From Hygrocybe punicea (taxonomy: Eukaryota > Basidiomycota > Agaricomycetes > Agaricales > Hygrophoraceae), in NCBI GenBank assembly GCA_963556145.1, contig OY744466.1, positions 4,960,001-5,024,000 on the forward strand: 64,000 bases of DNA, given 5' to 3'. The notes under the pieces were generated by a model. That model searched no databases and was not told the origin of the DNA. It was given only the letters and a program-made list of their open reading frames with translations. Positions 21,240 through 32,476 of this stretch are shown here, piece after piece. Within the stretch, counting starts at the first letter, position 1, and every line of letters begins with the position of its first letter. The translations under genes were made by a program, and so were the position numbers.

Positions 21240-22198
21240 AGAATAAATAAGTGAAATTGACAGGTTTGATTTCACCACTATTGACCCTGATTCCAGTGTT
21301 TTCATGCAATTAATTAAAAGTTTTCAACACAGTAGATAAGAGCAATTTTGTAAGAATTAGAAGTCGATCAAAGTTGCTTTGAATGATGGACAAATCTCTT
21401 TCTGAATGCCAACCCCTTTGGAAACTGCAAGGGGCATTTCTGCTGAACACATTCCACGAAACTGAGGTGATGAGGTGAGCAGATATGAAGTGGCAAGGAG
21501 AGGGTAGTTCACCTCTTTACTGCAAAATCTGCCAAGGCGGCATCTCTACTGCACATGTTGACTACTTTCTGAGTTTTTCCAAGTCGCATGACAATGGTGT
21601 CGCCCCTCCAGCGGGAGCCAGGTGCAATTCCTACCAACACTTTATTGGTGGGCAGGAGTCGATGGTTCTTGCAAAATATTTGGAAGGTATAGGCATGGTT
21701 TGCTTCATAAACGGTGACCAGACAGTCATGGATGAATGGCTGGGTTTTTAAGTGGGCTAACGCCCCTTCGAGCAGAGGAAACCAGCGTGTGCCACTTTCA
21801 TGGGTTGGGATCTTGGTGTAGATAGGACGGCGTGACGATGACGCATACAGACGTGCCCGTATTTGGAAGTAACGATCCTATGCGGTATTGTATTGACAGG
21901 CTTAACTAGCGGCATTGGAGACTTACTTTGCTGGTGGGTGACATGGGTGTGCGGAACGAAGGCATTTTAATTGACAGAGATGATGACCCACAGACCATTT
22001 ATTGTGGCCCTATAAGCTTGAAATTAACAATTATTACTATGCCCACAGGAAGCTATTGTCAATTCCTTTGGCTTGAACAAATTTTCTCCTTGGTACCGCA
22101 ATGATCCGAAGAAAAATTTTCATCACAATTAACTGGCAACACAATCAGTAAGCTGTAGAAAAAGGCAATTTTTACGACAGAATCATCCTCCATTCACC
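21240..22198. other. gene-poor interval between TET/JBP and E
   Basis: The only sizeable frame (21485-21751, with CKICQGGISTAHVDYFL) has no recognisable family and no support from splicing or homology. The rest should hold the TET/JBP 3' end and the E promoter. Nothing else seen. Confidence 0.4.
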
Positions 22199-24449
22199 AT
22201 GTTTAGCATGTTGAGATTTTCGGCTACTGCTACTACCGCTGCTGCTGCTGCTGCTGCTACTGCTACACCTGTAACTGCGCCAGCTATGGGAGCAAGCTCC
22301 GGGCCCGATGCCACCATCCAGGTGAGAACCGCTGAATCCACCAGAAATCTAACATATCTGATCCGTCTTTATACCTGCAGCCACCACCGCCCAACGACCC
22401 CATCGAGGTAGGTGCTGGTTGTAAGCAGGACCACTCAGGCCACCAGGACCAGTCAGGCCACCAGGCCATGCAGACGGATCCAATCAACGGTGGATCCGGC
22501 AGTGGGACTGCAACATTAGCAGCTGGGCCACAACTTCGACACCCTAGCCCAGCAGGGAGTGAATCCAATGACAGCGGCCGACGACGTGGTCAGGTGAGAT
22601 GTGTCTTTCTGGTTCACTTGCAGTCAGTGCTGAAGGTAGTGGGAAGAGTTCTGCACAGAAGGTAATGGTCGTCGAACAAGAGTGTTTACAAACCAGGAAT
22701 CGGTTGGCAGAACATGAGGCCACAATCGAGCAGTTGCGTTTCGAGGTAAGCTGTGCTCCAGCGTTTGGGATGGCAACTCATGGAGGCACCTCAGCTAAAA
22801 AAACTTCAACAAGACATCCCGGCATTCGTTGACGCACTTGAGGAACGATTGAGAGTAGCAGAAAGTGCAGCTCAACTGGCCGAAAAACGGGCGCAGCAGG
22901 CGGAACAGGTACTTCAGAATGCTCAGCAGGCCAGGAGCAGCCATCGCGGTGCAGAAATGCCACAGGATATTTGTGATGGTGATGACGTGGTTATGAAAGA
23001 GGCTGCACAGGGTGGAGAGGAGCCCCAGGTAGAGTCCAATGATGACCATCATATGGTGAGAACCAAGAAATAAAACTAGCTGATGACTTATTTGTCGACC
23101 CAGGGTGCTCCGAATGATAATTCAGCGCAAAATGTGCCGCCGCCGATGCTGTTTTCAAGGCCACGGGCAGGGGCAGGACCTACCCTCAAGGCCACGTTCA
23201 AGCCACAGCCACTCTTTCACCCCTCGGCTTCACCTGAGCCAAATGTGTTGCCGCAGAAACAGGTTGGCACCAGGTCATCAAATTAATCCCTGCTGATGAA
23301 CCTGCCAATAGCCAGAAATGTTAGAGCAGAAAATGGACTGGTTGCTCGCCAGTGTTCAAGAACTGAAGTTTGGATGGCCTCAGCCAGGCGCCCCTAGGCC
23401 TCGAACAACCCGAAGACTGCCAGCCCACCGATTTAAGCCAGCACCAATGAGAAACCGCAGCCCCTTAAGAACCGGGAAACTGGTGAGTTGCTTCACACTG
23501 CAGGCGATGAAATGCCAAACCAGAACTTGCAGAAAGATGTTCGAACTGCCATGAACAATCTGTTGGGCATTGAACATGACAAAGACGCATTGCGCATCCT
23601 TCCTCCACCACCGGACGACCTTGACTGGTATGAAGATGACCGGGGTGGACCAGGACCCTCCATATGCCCCATGACGCCTGACTGGGGCAATCTCCGTGGA
23701 GAATGGAACTACCGACTATATGAATTGTTCATCGGTTACGTTGAAGCGCCACCTCCTGATGGCTGTGGATATGCCTTGGATGAGGAGAGTTGCGTTGAAA
23801 TTCACGAGATGTTCTTCGGGCGATTGTATCGCCTCAAGCGGGAGATCCAGGCTGCATCCCCCAAATCTGGAGAGAGAGAACACCAAACCAGGGAATGCCT
23901 TGCCCAGGCCAAGAAGTCTGCCTTGACGTGGCAAAGGCCGAACACAAGACGCAAACAGGTGAGCAAATCCTCACACATGGCGTAGCATAAATGCCAATCA
24001 ACGGATAGCTGTTCGACAGCAGGCTCGAAATCACACTGAGCAACAGAACGACACCCTCTGGAGAGATTGACACAGCTTGGAATTGCATGTACGAGGTCGT
24101 TGACCAACTTGATGCCCAGGGCATGAGCTCAGACGAAAGCGATAACGACGAAGCAGGCAGAAAAGTCTATGTTGCAAGAAAGAAGGCTTGGCATGATAAG
24201 GAAATTACAAGACTCCTGAGGTTAGTCGATCGGGATTACAACACGAAAAATTGCTACGGCAACACCAGGGCTGGGAATCCCCCCCGCCATCGTGTGGTTC
24301 GAGGAGGAAAGGAGAGCAGGCGCGAGGCACCTCCTGGCCTGCCGTTGAATTTCTATGATCGGAACTGGTATGCAGAGCTGACAAACCGGGAGAAGAAAGA
24401 GCTTGGGGCCACGAAAGAGGTCGAAATGCCAGACATCATGGAGGCGTAG
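22199..24449 (+). CDS. orphan protein E (GMSSDESD family), multi-exon
   Basis: It starts MFSMLRFSATATTAAAAAAA at 22199. At least seven exons with clear borders follow (for example donor after DATIQ at 22321, acceptors at 22380 and 23509). A coiled-coil middle (LEERLRVAESAAQLAEKRAQ) and a Pro-rich linker precede the conserved part: LLGIEHDKDALRILPPPPDD, MTPDWGNLRGEWNYRL, EIHEMFFGRLYRLKRE, LDAQGMSSDESDNDE, LLRLVDRDYNTKNCYGNTRA, GLPLNFYDRNWYAELTNREK, ending PDIMEA. No internal stop was found. A relative (E2) lies at 35577-50745. The family recurs with agaricomycete transposons; no biochemical role is known to me. Position between TET/JBP and transposase suggests an accessory mobility or DNA-binding factor (inference). 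Confidence 0.75.
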
Positions 24450-24839
24450 GTCCGTTTCTGAATAATCTGTACTAATTGATATGAATATGGAGCATTTGCA
24501 TGACTAAGGCAAGGTTTACCAAAAGAGAATGAGGAGCCGGGAACGACGCTGAGGACTTGGTGAGCGAGAACTTAAGGCCAGCGGTTCGGGGGTAAATGCG
24601 AACGTTCCCAGGCAACCCAAAGTACGAGGGAATGAGTGGTAGGCTCAGCATCTCTGGGAACCCCTAAGACGATGAGGACTCAGTGGGCGAGGACACGTAA
24701 GGCCAGCAGTTCGAGTGATTCAATGGGGTGAATGGCGAACGTTCCTGGGCGACTTGAAGACGAGGGAATGAGGAAAAGGAATGAGGAAAAGACTTAGTAA
24801 GTGAAAGGGACAAGGGAACGAGCAGTCGGCTCAGATGGC
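24450..24839 (+). repeat. degenerate remnants of the upstream cassette
   Basis: It contains scrambled pieces of the cassette: AGGCCAGCGGTTCG, GAACGTTCCCAGGCAACC and CAGCATCTCTGGGAACCCCT AAGACG near 24648. It lies directly before the intact copy 3, so the intergenic block seems to have grown by repeated local duplication. Confidence 0.6.
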
Positions 24840-25709
24840 GACAATAGCGATGGCGAGGAGATGACTTAAGTTTCTAGAGATCGTCATTTTTAAATTTGTA
24901 CGATTGGAACCGGTATGCAGCTAAGAAAGAGGTCGAAATCGTGGAGGCATGGGTCCGTTTCCAAACAATGTGTAGTATGAAAATGAAGCGTTTGCGTGAC
25001 TGAAGCAAAGAAGGGACGTAAGGCCAGCAGTTGAAGTGATTCAACAGGGCGAATGGCGCACGTTCCCAGGCAACGCGACAGATGAGGGAGTGAGGAGCTG
25101 ACTCAGCGTCTCTGGGAACCCATAAGACGCTGAAGATTTGGTGAGTGAGGACATACGGCCAGCGGTTCGAGCAAAGTGACGGGGGGCAGATGGCAAACGT
25201 TCCCGGGTCATGTGACGGACGAGGGAATGAGGGGTGGGCTCAGCGTCTCTGGGAACCCATAAGACACTGATGAAGAACTTAGAAGGCAAGGCGTTGAGAC
25301 CTTTTTTGGTTGTTTGTCTTTGTTTGGGTGGGCTCGCCTTATTGGGGCTTTTTGTTTTTTTCTCCTTCTCCTCAGCGTGTTTTGGGTTCCCAGACACGCG
25401 CCCGCTGCCTCCTCCATCATCTATCTAACGTGTTTTGGGCTCCCAGACACGTTGTTCACTTCCTCTTCCACCAGTGCTCCCCCCGGATTCCCCGTTACGC
25501 GTCAGCGCCCCCGGATTCCTCCCTACGCGGCTTTGGCGTGGTCTCATCACCCCATTCCTGCGCGTGAGTGCTTTTTTTTCTGCCGGCCTCTCGCCGCTCG
25601 TTGGGCCACTCAGGGATCAACCCTGGGACCAAGTGGGCCAGCGAGCTTTGATACACCACAGATGCTTGGCCAAAGTCCTGCTCCTGAGCTCACGATCTTT
25701 TTCTCCAGA
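24840..25709 (+). promoter_or_regulatory. shared upstream cassette, copy 3 (ahead of the transposase)
   Basis: Near-identical to 18881-19734, starting with GGCGAGGAGATGACTTAAGT and ending CTCACGATCTTTTTCTCCAG. It carries interrupted palindromes near 25104, 25242, 25377 and 25432, with another (ACATGTTTTGGGCTCCCCAG) just after it at 25720. The transposase ATG follows at 25894. Role inferred as for copies 1 and 2. Confidence 0.75.
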
Positions 25710-25893
25710 CTCGCACCCTGACATGTTTTGGGCTCCCCAGACACCAATCCCACTTCCTGTACCTCAGTGCTCCTCCCGGATTCCTCGTTACGTGGCTTTG
25801 GCGTCCAAGGACGGGTCTTCTTGCTCTATTTCCCGAGCCATACCCCCTCGTCTGAGTTGCCAAGAACCACCGCTTTCGCCTCATTAGCTCCGC

Positions 25894-28800
25894 ATGCCGA
25901 CCTGCTTCTGTGCCTCCTTCGGGTGTGCCACGAAGGGAGGCCTCGACCCCACGACGAATTCTCCACAAGGAGTACCAGTGGACCACCGCACCTTCAAATC
26001 CCACCAGCTCCAAGACCGTGCCACAATTGCTCGCGATGCCACCCGGCGCGCCATAGATGCCCGCGATGCCGACATCGCCCAATACATGGCATCCATGACC
26101 CTCGCAGACCAAGTTTCCAGGGCGTTTACTCAACCAGGCGGACGGCTTTGGTCCAAATCCAACCCAGCTTCACAAGGTTCGGCGATGACCTCGCAGAATT
26201 TATCACTCGGTTTGCCAGAACCCTCAATCGCAGCAGACCGCCCCCACGTTCGCCCCCATGCTCCGAAAGCGCCCGGCCCCTCCAGTCCCCAACCCTCTCA
26301 ACACAGCCGAGTGGATTCACACATCCGTCGCCTGGTCGGGATCGAGGCGTCTGTGAAGGACTTGGCTCGGAAGGTCTCCCTAGCCCTCACGGAACTACGA
26401 AACCACCCTGGGGAGCTGCCATCGCCCCCTCCTTTGAATCCGCTGTTGTCAACCTGCACCGAGCTCCGAAATCAATTGGACGCTGTCAAAGGGAAGCAAG
26501 CTGCGGTGGTTGAAACCAAGAGGTCCATTGGCGAGCGACTGGATGAAGTCCAGCATCAGCTGGACCAAGGCAAACAGGAGTGGAAACAGAAATTGGCACA
26601 GCACCGCAGGGAGGTGATCCACGAACTGAAAACCGACCATCACTTTACACCCTTCCTTCAGCATGTCGACCCCATTCTTCAAGTCTCCCTTTTTTTGGTA
26701 GTTGCCTGCCAGGTGGTGCTGAACGTTGGGCGTCGCGGATGCCATTTCATGCTTTCAATGCTGCAGTACGTCGTCCAGCTCACCCTGATGAGGGCTGGGC
26801 CCCGCCTTTCACCTCGAGAACAAAAGCTTATGTCCGACTTTCCGGTCGATCCTCGCTCCGCCGTGGACCACTTTCATCTGGATGGGAAGAGCGTCATTTA
26901 TGCGGTCTGCCCGAATCCGAAATGTCACCGCACCTACAAGCCGACTTTCAAAGGCGACTCACCCATTGCTCAATACCCACAACGCTGCACTCACTGGGAG
27001 TTTCATGGCGGCCCACATTGCAAGGAACGCTTGACCAAGCCCCAGGCGATTATGGGTGAGGAGATCCAGGTTCCCATCAAAACATTTGTTTCCTTTGACT
27101 TCAAGGACTGGGTAGCTGGGCTGACTTCTCGACCTGGGTTGGAGGATTGCATGGATTCTTCCTGGACAAGGAAAGCTGGCAGTGTGGATGAAATGCACGA
27201 CATTTTTGACGGCACATTCCTTCGTGAATTCCAAGGCCCTGACAAGCAGCATTTCAGCATTGGGGGTGACGAAGGCCGCTACGTATTTAGTCTTTGTGTC
27301 GACTTCTTCAACCCGTATACCAATAAACAGGCCAGAAAGAAGGCTTCCATTGGCCTCATATCCCTGGTCTGCCTCAACCTTCCCCCTGAATTGCGTTACA
27401 AGCCAGAGAACATGTTTTTGGCTGGCATCATTCCTGGCCCCAAAGAACCTCCACTCGCTGCAATCAACCATTACCTGACCCCACTCATCGATGACTTCTT
27501 GGACTTTTTGGTGACTGGGGTCAGATTCTCGCGCACTCACCGCCATCCTGGTGGCCGACTGGTGCGCTGTGCACTGGTCGTAGTGATCTGTGACCTCCCC
27601 GCTGCAAGAAAAGTGGGGGGATTTGCTGCTTTCTCTCATGATCACTTCTGCTCCATCTGTCATTGCACTCGAGCCACGCATGGCTATGGAAACACGGACT
27701 ACGACTCTTGGATCCGACGCTCCGATGCCGACTGCTGGGCTTGCGCTGAACAGTACCGCAGTGCAGGTGATGAGAAGGCGAGACAGGCACTCTTCGACAA
27801 GTCAGGCATTCGTTGGTCGGAATTACTTCGACTGCCTTATTTCAACATTGCCCGCTGTGTGGTAGTTGATGGCATGCACAACCTCTTCCTGGGCTTGATC
27901 AAAGAGCACTTTGAAGGGATTCTTGGCATTCACCTGAAAAAAGCGGAGGAACTGCCAGTGGTACCAATCGAATTTTCTTCCACTTGGCAGGAATTCTCTC
28001 CCAATGAGCAGAAGAGCGTCCAAAAGCTTCAGAAATACCTACAAGGCCCCATGACAGCTGAACTGGTGGCCGACCGCCCGAAGATTGTCCAAAAGTTCAT
28101 GAGATGCCATGCGCGTGCCCTTGAATTTACCTGTGCCGAGCTCAAGTGCCCAGCGGTGGATTTGGACCTGCATCGAAAGGCTTCAAAAATTGACCGGGTT
28201 GATGCCATCCTCGCCTGGGTAGGTTGCCCTTCCTGGCTACCTGAATGGCTTGCTTATCTTCACCCCACAGCGTCAAGTTCAACCAGAAAAGCGAGAGACT
28301 GGTGCCAACACATCAACTGCCCATGGCCATGTATTGACGACGGAGGAGATGGAGGAGATCTGGTCTGATATCAGGAATATGGTGACACCAAGCTGGGTGA
28401 CTTCGGTTCCCCAGAATTTGGGCTCTTCCGCTCATGGAAAGGTAAAGGCAGATCAATGGCGGGTACTGGGAATGACCTATTTGCCCGTGTCACTCGTTCG
28501 CCTTTGGACTATAGTCCACGGTGGGAATGAGCGCTCAGAACGATGCAGCAAGATTCTTTCCATCACCATATCCCTTCTTTCAGCCATAGTCATTGTCTCT
28601 TCTCGAGTAACCTCCCACCGCCATGCTGGCCTGTACCTGCAGCATTTGCAGTCATACCTTCACGGGATCCAGGAGTTGTTCCCCGAATACCATTTCCACC
28701 CAAATCATCATGTGGCGTTTCATTTACATGAGTACCTGTTACTCTATGGCCCTCTCCACGCATGGTGGACATTTCCTTTTGAGCGGATTATCGGTACGCT

Positions 28801-30160
28801 TCAGCGAATTCCTACCAGCAGCAAAATGGGTGAGCACTGCAGTAAGTAACCTGTAGGCCCCAAATGTACTGATAAACTCGTAGGTGAATTAGAGGAGACC
28901 TTGTCCAGGTCATATACTGGATCTGCAAACCTACGCAGCATTTTATGCAAATCCCAGTGCCCACAAGCCCTGCAACATTGCCAAGTAATGTTTGAGAAGC
29001 TTTTGAACCCCCAGGTTCGCGACTCACTCATCACCGACATGCTCACTGCATCCTTGGGCTGGGACGTGACCAATGAAGAAGATGCAGCTACTTGGAATGA
29101 AAACACAGCCCGCTCTATGCCTGCAGGCCTCCGTCATGCTCTGGCTGTGTCCTTAGGCTCTGACCCGCCAAAGAAGGCACAGCTTCTCTCCCATCTGACG
29201 GTCCATGGCATCACCTATACCGTGTCATCTAAACATGAGGGTAATTCCTGCATTCTTGTACAGATGGAGTGTCATATCCCATGCAGCTCCGCTGGATTCC
29301 GACGAACTCCGCTCCGGACTTTTCCGCCGACTTATCTTATCTTATCTTATCTTATCTTCTCGCGTACGTTATTGTTCTTCTCTTGTTAAATACTATTCTT
29401 CCCCATCTCCGTTTACTCCGACCTCCTTTTCTCTTCCTCCCCTTTGTTTACTTGTCACCGTACATAGCAACCTTTTATCCCTTTTATTTTCTTCCGAACT
29501 CCGGTCCTCTTTCCGGAGTTCATATTGTCTTCACGTCTCCAAGGACATGACAATTAGTTTACCAAGTATATAAACTAGAACTACAATGTCCTGTAACTCC
29601 GTTCAGAAAATCAACTTGAGTTCCTTATTTCTTACCCACTCTCAAACTTAAGGCTTTCCCTTAAGCTCATTAGTTATCTTAGTACTTAGTTCGGAACTCC
29701 GGACTAACTCCGCTCCGTCCACGTCTTCTCAATACGACTTAAGGAAGTAGTGAACCTACTTCAAGAGTTGACGTCTCCGCTCCTCCGAAGAACTCCGATC
29801 CTTCCGGAGTTGCACGCCTCTAACACGGAGGTGGAAAGTGATCCAGTTCCGGCTCGCATTGAATACATTGTGCAACTGCCCACCCCACAAGGCATAGCTA
29901 CCCACGTCGCCATCCAACGCCTTAGGCCTGCATCAGCAGTTGATGATCCGTTTGAGGTCTTTCCCATACTCCGTGCTCGAATGTGGGGTGTGCAACTGGC
30001 TGATCTGGAAATCATCTCCATAAATCACATCCATGCCCACTTCACCTACCTGTTATCAAACTGGGAGGAGCAGGATGTCAAGGTCGTTATATCAATGTCG
30101 CGTGTAAGCAGCCATATCCTGCCTTGGTGAATGGTGCTGACTCAACTTCAGGTGTATTGA
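25894..30160 (+). CDS. CACTA tnp2-type (Plavaka) transposase, interrupted by a solo LTR
   Basis: The start MPTCFCASFGCATKGG has the Cys-rich opening usual for Plavaka proteins. Exons are 25894-28218, 28271-28829, 28884-29269, 29831-30103 and 30152-30160. With the LTR (29270-29830 including one target copy) removed they give exactly 1184 codons with no stop. Motifs in order: a zinc-binding CPNPKCHRTYKP...C block, MDSSWTRKAGSVDEMHDIFD, FLAGIIPGPKEPP, FSHDHFCSICHCTRATHGYG, SGIRWSELLRLPYFNIARCV, VVDGMHNLFLGLIKEHFEGI, HLHEYLLLYGPLHAWWTFPF, ERIIGTLQRIPTSSKMGELE and a C-terminal PVPARIEYIVQLP domain. These match the Transposase_21 (tnp2) family. It would cut and join the CACTA ends at 12133 and 30761. 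Only the LTR insertion disables it. Confidence 0.93.
29270..29825. mobile_element. 556-bp solo LTR inside the transposase gene
   Basis: It begins TGTCATATCC and ends CTCTAACA (TG...CA). It is flanked by TGGAG (29265-29269) and CGGAG (29826-29830), a 5-bp duplication with one mismatch. It contains four TCTTA steps near 29335, a TATATAAAC box near 29569 and many ACTCCG/CGGAGT steps, and no coding frame. Excision leaves the transposase frame continuous (ILVQME then VESDPVPAR), so it entered an intact gene. Confidence 0.8.
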
Positions 30161-30261
30161 TCTGCCAGCACAGGTTTTAGGGCCCAATTAGTTGTATGAC
30201 GTAGCATTAAATTAAATGAATATCAAGGCGTCATCCATGTGTGAATGTTATCATTTTGTCA

Positions 30262-30761
30262 CTCAAGTGCCTCCTTAGTGTGTGCTGAGTGTGTGATCAG
30301 TGACACGCTTGAGTGTGTGAAGCATTATGGGCCATGCAAAATGATTTAGTTCCGAAATATTTTGCAAAGGCTAAATCTTATTGTGAAATATGGAATGTTG
30401 TGACTTGCAAAATCCTTGGCCAAAATTCTGCATTTGGTGAGGTTGAATAAACAAGATTTTGACGTCTTGCAAAATTGATTGAATTTGATATTTTTTACAA
30501 TTATTTTGACAGCTGACAAGGTATGGGAAAACTTTCACTTTTGTCTACATTTTCACTCAGAACAATACTTTTGAATTTGATTAATTTTGTGTCGAGATAA
30601 ATTCCCACAAATCTTTGTGTTTAAATAGAATTTCACGAGTTATTATGTGTGAAATTTTAATTGGATTTTGCACGGTTTAAAATCAAATGCAAAACTTTAA
30701 CAAGCTTCCAATCATTTTGCAATCATTTTGCATCCTGTAAAATAGTGCGGTGTCAGCAGTG
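30262..30761. repeat. right TIR of the CACTA element, about 500 bp
   Basis: Reverse complement of 12133-12632. It ends TGCGGTGTCAGCAGTG at 30761, followed by the duplicated CAT. Confidence 0.92.
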
Positions 30762-30764
30762 CAT

Positions 30765-30858
30765 GGAATATGAAGGAAGCTTATCCTCAATTGAGAATCT
30801 GTATGTTGGTAGATCAAAATGTGCAACAGCAGTTATATATGTTGTCTCAGATACTTAA
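30765..30858 (+). pseudogene. orphan gene X2, 3' piece after the CACTA insertion
   Basis: It completes the codon begun at 12131-12132 and reads EYEGSLSSIENLYVGRSKCA followed by TAVIYVVSDT and a TAA stop at 30856-30858. It is the intact end of the target gene. Confidence 0.65.
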
Positions 30859-30908
30859 TGGACAATGAGTCGGACTCCGACGGACCTGCCATGCAACGCA
30901 ATGGCCCT

Positions 30909-32110
30909 CTAGCTCAAGTAATGACTTATAAATTGCGGACGTCGTGCCAACGACTTGTCCAATGCCGCGCAACTATACATCTCGCTACTGTATTTCGAAC
31001 ACAGTTGTTCTATTGAATCTATTGGCTTCGGATGTTTCTTGTCCTCAAGCTTCATAACCGAGCCGCGGAGGCCCTCCAAAGTATGTTCCTCGCCCCCAAG
31101 CTTCATAACCGAGCCGCGGAGGCCCTCCAAAGTATGTTCCTCGCCCCCAAGCTTCATAACCGAGCCGCGGAGGCCCTTCAAAGTATGTTCCTCGAGCCCA
31201 AGCTTCATAACCAAGCCGTCCTCCAAAATATGTTTGTCTTCCTCAAGCGGAGGCGCTCCAAAGTATGTTTCTCGTCCTCAAGCTTCATAACCAAGTCGCG
31301 GAGAGGTTTCTCGTCCTCAAGCTTCATGTCCAAGTCGCGGAGAGGTTTCTTGTCCTCAAGCTTCATAACCGAGCCGCGGAGGTCCTCCAAAGTACGAAGG
31401 ATGCAATCTAAGGCATCCTTTCCCTCACTGCCGCCACCGGATTCACTCAACCATTTTAGTGCTTCGGAAACCCGAGATATATCAGAGTCAACCTCGTCGA
31501 CTGTGACAGTATAAGTGCCAAAACAGGCTCGACACTGACAACATTGAGACGTACCAGTAACTGAACTCGGAACTGCACGACGAGCATGACGGCGAATGGG
31601 AGTAATCACCGTGCGCTTTAGCAACTTGTCTGCGATATGGCAGTACACAAATAACGTCTATTAATCAGGATCCCGTCATGCATGCACAGTGTTGGAAACA
31701 TACATTTTTCCAGAGCATCCATTTTCCGAGCTTCCTCCAGGCCCGGGAGTCTATTCAGCGGCGTCAATTCTAGTTGCCCGAGATAATGCCCATTAGTCAA
31801 GAACCTTTCACGTATGCACGGTGTAGAAACGTACCTGTCATCTGGAGCGGCGTCAGATGCGGATGCTTCTGATGTGTTGTGGAAGCTGGTTTGGCATTCG
31901 CACTGGCACTTCCGAGTTAGATGAATCAGATATTATTAATAAACACTGAATCCACTTACGGCTGAGTCGACGAGGGTCCGATGGGTTAATTTTGGGGAGA
32001 TGCACAAATAAATAATCCAATTTTTTCAAAAGGTACAAACATACCCCAGTGTTACCAACGTTGGAAGATGTCGATGCCACACTGCCGAAGAAGAATTTAA
32101 CAGGCATCAC
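30909..32110 (-). pseudogene. orphan protein with 17-residue tandem repeats
   Basis: On the - strand a set of short exons (about 32110-32045, 31955-31845, 31775-31710, then 31650 downward) leads to DKLLKRTVITPIRRHARRAV, a Cys cluster (CCQCRACF) and ISRVSEALKWLSES. It ends in tandem repeats of LRGSVMKLGGEEHTLEG. A frameshift near 31235 separates two repeat blocks. The repeats come from a 51-bp DNA unit and have a leucine spacing that could form a coiled coil. I do not recognise the family, and the exon borders are tentative. Confidence 0.4.
31024..31385. repeat. 51-bp tandem repeat
   Basis: About three near-identical copies of GTATGTTCCTCGCCCCCAAG CTTCATAACCGAGCCGCGGA GGCCCTCCAAA, then shorter decayed copies. 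The unit length is a multiple of three, which keeps the - strand frame open. Confidence 0.85.
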
Positions 32111-32476
32111 AGGTCAGATTCTGAATGCCTTTACTTTTCGACAGGGAGGCTTAGAGCCACAGCAAGGATACTGATAATGATGAGCGTGGCTGAGAAACGC
32201 ATGATTGTAGAGGGTCTGAGATTGTTCGAGAAAGAGGCCTGCTCTATCTGAAATGATGGTGACCGGCACTGACGAGCAAGCGAGGAAAACATCGATCTAA
32301 TATAGGAAGATTATCAAGCGATGACGAGGGTCAAAAGAAAGGGTTGATCCTTTTGATATGATTGGCAAGAGCGATCCAGGACTGATGTGTGGTCTTTGAC
32401 AAATGCTGACATTTTCAGCCGTGACAACCGTTACCTAGGCATCCAACATTAGCTCGCTGGTCACACAGGGGGCAAA
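32111..32476. other. interval with no gene seen
   Basis: Ordinary-composition DNA with no convincing frame, between the repeat-protein gene and the terminus of the second CACTA-like element. Confidence 0.4.

Larger units (their letters stand above)
12133..30761. mobile_element. 18.6 kb CACTA (Plavaka-type) cargo transposon carrying TET/JBP
   Basis: The left end CACTGCTGACACCGCAATAT (12133) and the right end ..TGCGGTGTCAGCAGTG (30761) are the outer tips of 500-bp inverted repeats. The target duplication is CAT at 12130-12132 and 30762-30764, as expected for CACTA elements. Deleting the element and one CAT joins gene X2 in frame, which fixes the boundaries independently. Contents in order: A (-), WD40 B (-), C (+), TET/JBP (+), E (+) and tnp2 transposase (+). 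CACTA elements are commonly smaller and carry one or two genes, so the cargo load is unusual. Later damage: a solo LTR at 29270-29825 and a few point lesions. Confidence 0.93.
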
